A stretch of 64,000 bases of DNA, taken from the NCBI RefSeq assembly GCF_030816715.1, contig NZ_JAUSYH010000001.1, forward strand, positions 3,906,001 to 3,970,000, written 5' to 3'. The position numbers and the translations under genes were made by a program. The notes below the pieces were generated by a model, which did not search any database, was not told the DNA's origin, and saw only the letters and a program-made list of their open reading frames with translations. Shown here one piece after another: positions 60,516-64,000 of this stretch. The DNA comes from Streptomyces achromogenes. Lineage in GTDB: Bacteria; Actinomycetota; Actinomycetes; Streptomycetales; Streptomycetaceae. How positions within the stretch are numbered: the stretch's first letter is position 1; every line of letters starts with the position of its first letter.

Positions 60516-60588
60516 ATCTGGTCTCCCCTGCAGGCTAGCCCGCACCCCCTGGACCGACAAGGCGACCGGCCCTACGCTCTGCCCAGAT

Positions 60589-60603
60589 CTGACTGTCCGT
60601 CAG
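60589..60603. promoter_or_regulatory. CTGAC-N5-GTCAG operator, site 13
   Basis: CTGACTGTCCGTCAG lies 25 bp upstream of the acyl-CoA ligase GTG and 88 bp from site 12, so each divergent promoter appears to have its own site. Confidence 0.7.
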
Positions 60604-60628
60604 TTACGCCAGGGAGCCGGGAGCCGAC

Positions 60629-62170
60629 GTGAACGACACCGCCGCCGCCACCGCCGCCACCGCCGCCGCCGCCCACGAGCTGAGCGCCTCCCGCACCCTC
60701 TGGGAGCTGCTCGCCCGCCGCGCCGACCTCACCCCCGGCCGCCGGGTCCTCCTCCAGGGCGACCGCGCCCTCACCTTCGGCGGGCTGCGCGAGCGCGCCG
60801 AGCGGACGGCGGCCGGACTGCACGACATGGGCGTACGCCCCGGCACCGTCGTCGCCTGGCAGCTGCCGACCCGCCTCGAGACCGCCGTGCTGTCCTTCGC
60901 CCTGGCCCGCCTCGGGGCCGTGCAGACCCCCGTCATCCCCTTCTACCGCGACCGCGAGGTCGGCTTCGCGCTGCGCGAGTCGAAGGCGGAGTTCTTCGCG
61001 ACGCCGGGCGTCTGGCGCGGCTTCGACCACACCGAGATGGCCCGGCGGCTCGGCGCGAAGGGCGTCTTCGAGGCGTACGACGACCTGCCCGACGGCGACC
61101 CCGCGATCCTCCCCGCCCCGCCCGCCGAGGGCGGCTCGGTCCGCTGGATCTACTGGACGTCGGGCACCACGTCCGACCCCAAGGGCGTCCTGCACACCGA
61201 CCGCTCGCTGATCGCGGGCGGCTCCTGCCTCGCCCACGCGCTGCGCCTCACGGCGGACGACATCGGCTCCATGGCGTTCCCGTACGCCCACATCGCCGGC
61301 CCCGACTACACCGTCATGCTCCTGCTCTACGGCTTCCCGGCGGTGATGTTCGAGCACTTCGCGCTGCCGGACGCGCTGGCGGAGTACCGGCGGCACGGCG
61401 TGACGGTGGCGGGCGGGTCGACGGCGTTCTACTCGATGTTCCTCGCCGAGCAGCGCAAGCAGCCGGGCGTCCCCGTGATCCCCACGCTGCGGCTGCTCGC
61501 GGGCGGCGGCGCGCCCAAGCCGCCGGAGGTGTACCACGCCGTCGTGCGCGAGATGGGTGTGCAGCTCACCCACGGCTATGGGATGACCGAGGTGCCGATG
61601 ATCACCATGGGCGCGCCGGACGACACGGCGGAGAACCTCGCGACGACGGAGGGGCGGCCGCCCGAGGGCATGGAGATACGCGTCGCCGGGGACGGGGAGG
61701 TGCGGCTGCGCGGCGAGGCCGTGTGCCGGGGCTACCTGGACCCCGGCCAGAGCGCCGAGGCGTTCGACGCGGACGGATTCCTGCGCACCGGCGACCTCGG
61801 GCGGCTGACCGAGAGCGGGCACCTGGTGCTCACCGGGCGGCTGAAGGACGTCATCATCCGCAAGGGGGAGAACGTCTCCGCCAAGGAGATCGAGGACCTG
61901 CTGGCCGCCCACCCCGGCGTCGGGGACGTCGCCGTGATCGGCCTGCCCGACGCCGAGCGCGGGGAGCGGGTGTGCGCGGTCGTCGAGCAGCCGCCCGGGG
62001 CGCGGGCGCTGACCCTGGAGGCGGTCACGTCGTATCTGCGCGCGGCGGGACTCGCCACGCACAAGCTGCCCGAGCAACTGGAGCTGGTGGACGCCCTGCC
62101 GCGCAACGACACGCTCCGCAAGGTCCTCAAGTACAAGCTGCGCGAACGCTACTCGGGCACGGTGAAGTAG
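60629..62170 (+). CDS. AMP-dependent acyl-CoA ligase (cyclohexanecarboxylate-CoA ligase-like)
   Basis: 513 residues from a GTG after GGGAGCC. ANL motifs: YWTSGTTSDPKGVLHTDRSL, THGYGMTEVPM, GFLRTGDLGRL, GRLKDVIIRKGENVSAKEIEDLL and the C-terminal Lys in RNDTLRKVLKYKLRERY. The N-terminus is Ala/Thr-rich. The short-loop form resembles ligases for cyclohexanecarboxylate, monoterpenoid and other branched acids. It activates the pathway substrate or an intermediate. Divergent from the amidohydrolase-FadE-FadE operon; its 3' end overlaps the converging EF-hand gene by 22 bp. Confidence 0.9.
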   Translation: MNDTAAATAATAAAAHELSASRTLWELLARRADLTPGRRVLLQGDRALTFGGLRERAERTAAGLHDMGVRPGTVVAWQLPTRLETAVLSFALARLGAVQTPVIPFYRDREVGFALRESKAEFFATPGVWRGFDHTEMARRLGAKGVFEAYDDLPDGDPAILPAPPAEGGSVRWIYWTSGTTSDPKGVLHTDRSLIAGGSCLAHALRLTADDIGSMAFPYAHIAGPDYTVMLLLYGFPAVMFEHFALPDALAEYRRHGVTVAGGSTAFYSMFLAEQRKQPGVPVIPTLRLLAGGGAPKPPEVYHAVVREMGVQLTHGYGMTEVPMITMGAPDDTAENLATTEGRPPEGMEIRVAGDGEVRLRGEAVCRGYLDPGQSAEAFDADGFLRTGDLGRLTESGHLVLTGRLKDVIIRKGENVSAKEIEDLLAAHPGVGDVAVIGLPDAERGERVCAVVEQPPGARALTLEAVTSYLRAAGLATHKLPEQLELVDALPRNDTLRKVLKYKLRERYSGTVK

Positions 62171-62661
62171 CGGGCGAACGCCGGGACGATCTCGGCCTCG
62201 CCGACCTTGCCGTCGGCATCGGCGTCCAGCACCGCGGCGGCTCCCCGGGCGACCTCCTCGGGCGCGCCGAGGGCGCGGAGCACCCGCACGGTGTCCTCGA
62301 CCGTCGCCCGGCCGTCACCGTCGGCGTCGGCCACGTCGAGTGCCGCGTGCAGGAAGGGGCGGGCGATCTCGGCGAACCGCCCCGGGTTGTCGCGCAGGCG
62401 CTTGACCGCGCCGGTCACGAACTCCTCGCGGGTGATGCGCTGGTCGCCGTCGCGGTCGGCGATGCCGGCCATGCCCTGCCAGAACGCCTCGGCTCCCCCG
62501 TAGACGGCCTGCCCCTTGTCCGAGCGCGCGGCGACGCCGAACTCGGCGAGCACCGCCTTGGCCGCGGCGGCGAAGTCCGCGCGGTCGATGTAGCCGTTGC
62601 CGTCCTGGTCGAAGGTGGCGAACCGGGCGGCGATCCTGCGTTCGTACTCGCTGTTGACCAT
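62149..62661 (-). CDS. calerythrin-like EF-hand calcium-binding protein
   Basis: 170 residues with four EF-hand loops: DQDGNGYIDRADF, DRDGDQRITREEF, DADGDGRATVEDT and DADADGKVGEAEI. All keep the acidic residues at positions 1, 3 and 5 and have a Gly at position 6 or an equivalent. This size and spacing match calerythrin from Saccharopolyspora and its streptomycete homologues, cytoplasmic calcium buffers or sensors. Its 3' end overlaps that of the acyl-CoA ligase by 22 bp, tail to tail. Confidence 0.95.
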   Translation of the reverse strand: MVNSEYERRIAARFATFDQDGNGYIDRADFAAAAKAVLAEFGVAARSDKGQAVYGGAEAFWQGMAGIADRDGDQRITREEFVTGAVKRLRDNPGRFAEIARPFLHAALDVADADGDGRATVEDTVRVLRALGAPEEVARGAAAVLDADADGKVGEAEIVPAFARYFTVPE

Positions 62662-62838
62662 GTCTTCTCGGGCCGCCTTACGTCGTCGCGGAGGTGCTGG
62701 GGGAGATGCGGTGGAAGCGCTGCGAAGAGTGCTTCCGGCAGGGAGCGTACGACGCGGACGGCGTCCGGGCAGCGCGAAGGGGACGCCTGTGCCCGGACCG
62801 GGGGCGATTCGGGACGAGCGTGTGGCGAAACGACGGCG

Positions 62839-63213
62839 TCACGCCGACAGCGGTTCCGTCCCGTCGTCCAGGGCGTCCGCGAGATCGGCGTACACGTCGA
62901 AGAGGCGGCGCACGCCGAGCGCGCCCAGCACCCTGTTGACGTGGGAGCCCTCGGCCGCACCGCGCGCGGGGAGGATCAGGCGCAGCCGTCCCCGGCAGGA
63001 GCGGATGAGGCGGCGGGACGCGATGAGCACGCCCACTCCGCTGGAATCGCAGAAGTACACGTCGGAGAGGTCCAGGACGAGACTGTGGCGGCCCTCGGCC
63101 ACCTCGTCGTGCACCCGCTGCCGCAGCACCGGCGACGTCACCAGGTCCAGCTCGCCCGACACCCGCAGCACGGCCCATCCACCCTGCTCGCCGCCGGTCA
63201 CTTTGAAGGCCAC
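62839..63213 (-). CDS. STAS-domain anti-anti-sigma factor
   Basis: 124 residues. Three consecutive GTG codons (63219, 63216, 63213) are possible starts; the third is best spaced after AAAGG. The STAS fold shows VLRVSGELDLVTSPVLRQRV and LVLDLSDVYFCDSSGVGVLIASRRL, with the phosphorylatable Ser in CDSSGVGV. When dephosphorylated, such proteins bind an anti-sigma kinase and release the sigma factor. The ECF-type sigma gene 350 bp away on the other strand is a possible member of the same circuit (inference). Confidence 0.9.
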   Translation of the reverse strand: MAFKVTGGEQGGWAVLRVSGELDLVTSPVLRQRVHDEVAEGRHSLVLDLSDVYFCDSSGVGVLIASRRLIRSCRGRLRLILPARGAAEGSHVNRVLGALGVRRLFDVYADLADALDDGTEPLSA

Positions 63214-63562
63214 CACCACGCCTTTCGCTCGCTGTTGCCAGCCGTAGCTCGCAGTGAACGGAAGCTGTCCCTTCGCTTCCTTGCAGCGCGGCTGCCCAGC
63301 GGCCGTGCCCCGAAACTCCGAAGCAAAAACAGAAACCGAGAGAAAGAGGCTTGTTTCTGTCATATGCAGTCCGGTTCGATCCAGGTGTGTCGGGTAGGCG
63401 CGGGCCCATACCACTCCGCCGCGATCAGGGGGCGCACATTGGAACAAAGGGGCGTGCGTCGTCGTACGTGCCGACTACATTCGAGGTGACGGTGGACGCA
63501 CGCTGAACACGAACACGGACACGGACACGCAGGTACGGGACGCACACGGGTGAGGGGGACGC

Positions 63563-64000
63563 ATGGCGAAGAGGGACGCACCGCCCCGCTGGGACCGCAA
63601 GATGCAACAGCGGCTCGCGCGCGGTGAGGCGGCCGCCCTCGGCGAACTGTACGACCGGTTCGCTTCGCTCGTGCACGGTCTTGCCCACCGCGTGCTCGGA
63701 GACGAACGGGCGGCGGACGGTGTCACCCGCGAGGTCTTCGCCCACGTCTGGGAACACCCGGACGCCTACGACCCCGGGCAGGGCCCGCTGCGCACCTGGG
63801 TCGCCGCGGTGACCCACCGGCTCGCCGTGCAGCGGCTGCGCGCCACCGAGACCGCCGCGCTGGCCGAGACCGGCCACGGCTCCGCCGAGGCGACCGAGGA
63901 ACTCGAGCTCAGGGTGCGGCACGCCTCCGTCGCCGCCCGCGCCGACTACATCGTCCAGGCCATGCCGGCCCCGCTGCGCGCCGCCCTGGAGCTGGCCTAC
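63563..64000 (+). CDS. ECF-type RNA polymerase sigma factor, 3' truncated
   Basis: The frame from the ATG at 63563 (GAGGGGG upstream) is open to the end of the window, 146 codons. The start reads MAKRDAPPRWDRKMQQRLAR; sigma region 2 follows with GEAAALGELYDRFASLVHGLAHRVLGDERAADGVTREVFAHVWEHPDAYDPGQGPLRTWVAAVTHRLAVQRLRA. Region 4 begins at the cut (VQAMPAPLRAALELAY). Promoter sequence recognised is unknown. It probably works with the divergent STAS protein. Confidence 0.9.
   Translation, partial: MAKRDAPPRWDRKMQQRLARGEAAALGELYDRFASLVHGLAHRVLGDERAADGVTREVFAHVWEHPDAYDPGQGPLRTWVAAVTHRLAVQRLRATETAALAETGHGSAEATEELELRVRHASVAARADYIVQAMPAPLRAALELAY

Noticed and set aside
1..64000. CRISPR arrays, tRNA or rRNA genes, prophage or intact insertion sequences
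   Set aside because: No regularly spaced repeats, no tRNA-like cloverleaf or conserved TPsiC-type segment, and no complete transposase or integrase gene were seen by eye; a dedicated RNA search could still find a missed small RNA.

Overview
The window is very high in G+C, with strong G/C bias at third codon positions, GTG and TTG starts, GGAGG-type ribosome binding sites and many start/stop overlaps. Its gene content is that of Streptomyces. The core is recognisable: afsR (16.1-19.1 kb), the tiny afsS (19.5 kb) and the Ser/Thr kinase afsK (25.1-27.4 kb) with a KbpA-like neighbour form the antibiotic-regulatory afs locus known from S. coelicolor. fbiC (F420 biosynthesis) lies on one side. An anti-anti-sigma protein, an EF-hand calcium binder and an ECF-type sigma factor lie on the other.

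Layout. 0-8 kb: truncated Na+/solute symporter, a degenerate ADP-ribosylglycohydrolase-like protein, a membrane-anchored L,D-transpeptidase-like protein lacking the catalytic Cys, FbiC, an F420/LLM oxidoreductase and a secreted ALF-repeat protein. 8-16 kb: minus-strand catabolic genes (aldehyde dehydrogenase, D-aminoacylase-type amidohydrolase, two LLM oxidoreductases, SDR, COG2159 amidohydrolase). 16-29 kb: the afs locus, with an acyl-CoA module (ligase, thiolase-like, DUF35, enoyl-CoA hydratase) between afsS and afsK, then a TetR regulator. 29-38 kb: Lrp/LysE pair, acyl-CoA dehydrogenase plus F420-type nitroreductase, a second thiolase-like gene, an expansin-like secreted protein, a PNPOx-fold protein, two acetyltransferases, DUF35 and DoxX. 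38-52 kb: flavin enzymes, an NDP-forming acyl-CoA ligase, enoyl-CoA hydratase, flavin reductase, a Tat-exported multicopper oxidase, two MFS transporters, a GlxA-type regulator and an alcohol dehydrogenase. 52-62 kb: acyl-CoA dehydrogenases, SDR, cyclase, an RsbW-like ATPase, a second COG2159 amidohydrolase and an AMP-dependent ligase. 62-64 kb: EF-hand protein, STAS protein and the start of a sigma factor.

The most striking pattern is a 15-bp palindrome, CTGAC-N5-GTCAG. I found it 13 times (10 exact arms, 3 with one mismatch), always just upstream of acyl-CoA-type catabolic genes and never in front of the afs, fbiC, transport or stress genes. It appears to join eight scattered blocks into one regulon: ligases, acyl-CoA dehydrogenases, hydratases, thiolase/aldolase-like proteins with DUF35 partners, SDRs, LLM flavoenzymes and amidohydrolases. 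This looks like a catabolic pathway, perhaps for an alicyclic, terpenoid or steroid-like acid, spread in modules through a conserved chromosomal core. The only TetR gene in the window (28465) has a degenerate copy of the site over its own start codon and is a candidate regulator. The substrate cannot be named from sequence alone.

Two genes of the regulon (SDR at 53.7-54.6 kb, acyl-CoA ligase at 41.8-44 kb) carry apparent frameshifts, each explained by one extra G in a G3 run. An XRE-type regulator remnant (19.8 kb) and a transposase remnant (38.4 kb) are genetic debris. No tRNA, rRNA, CRISPR array or intact insertion sequence was seen.
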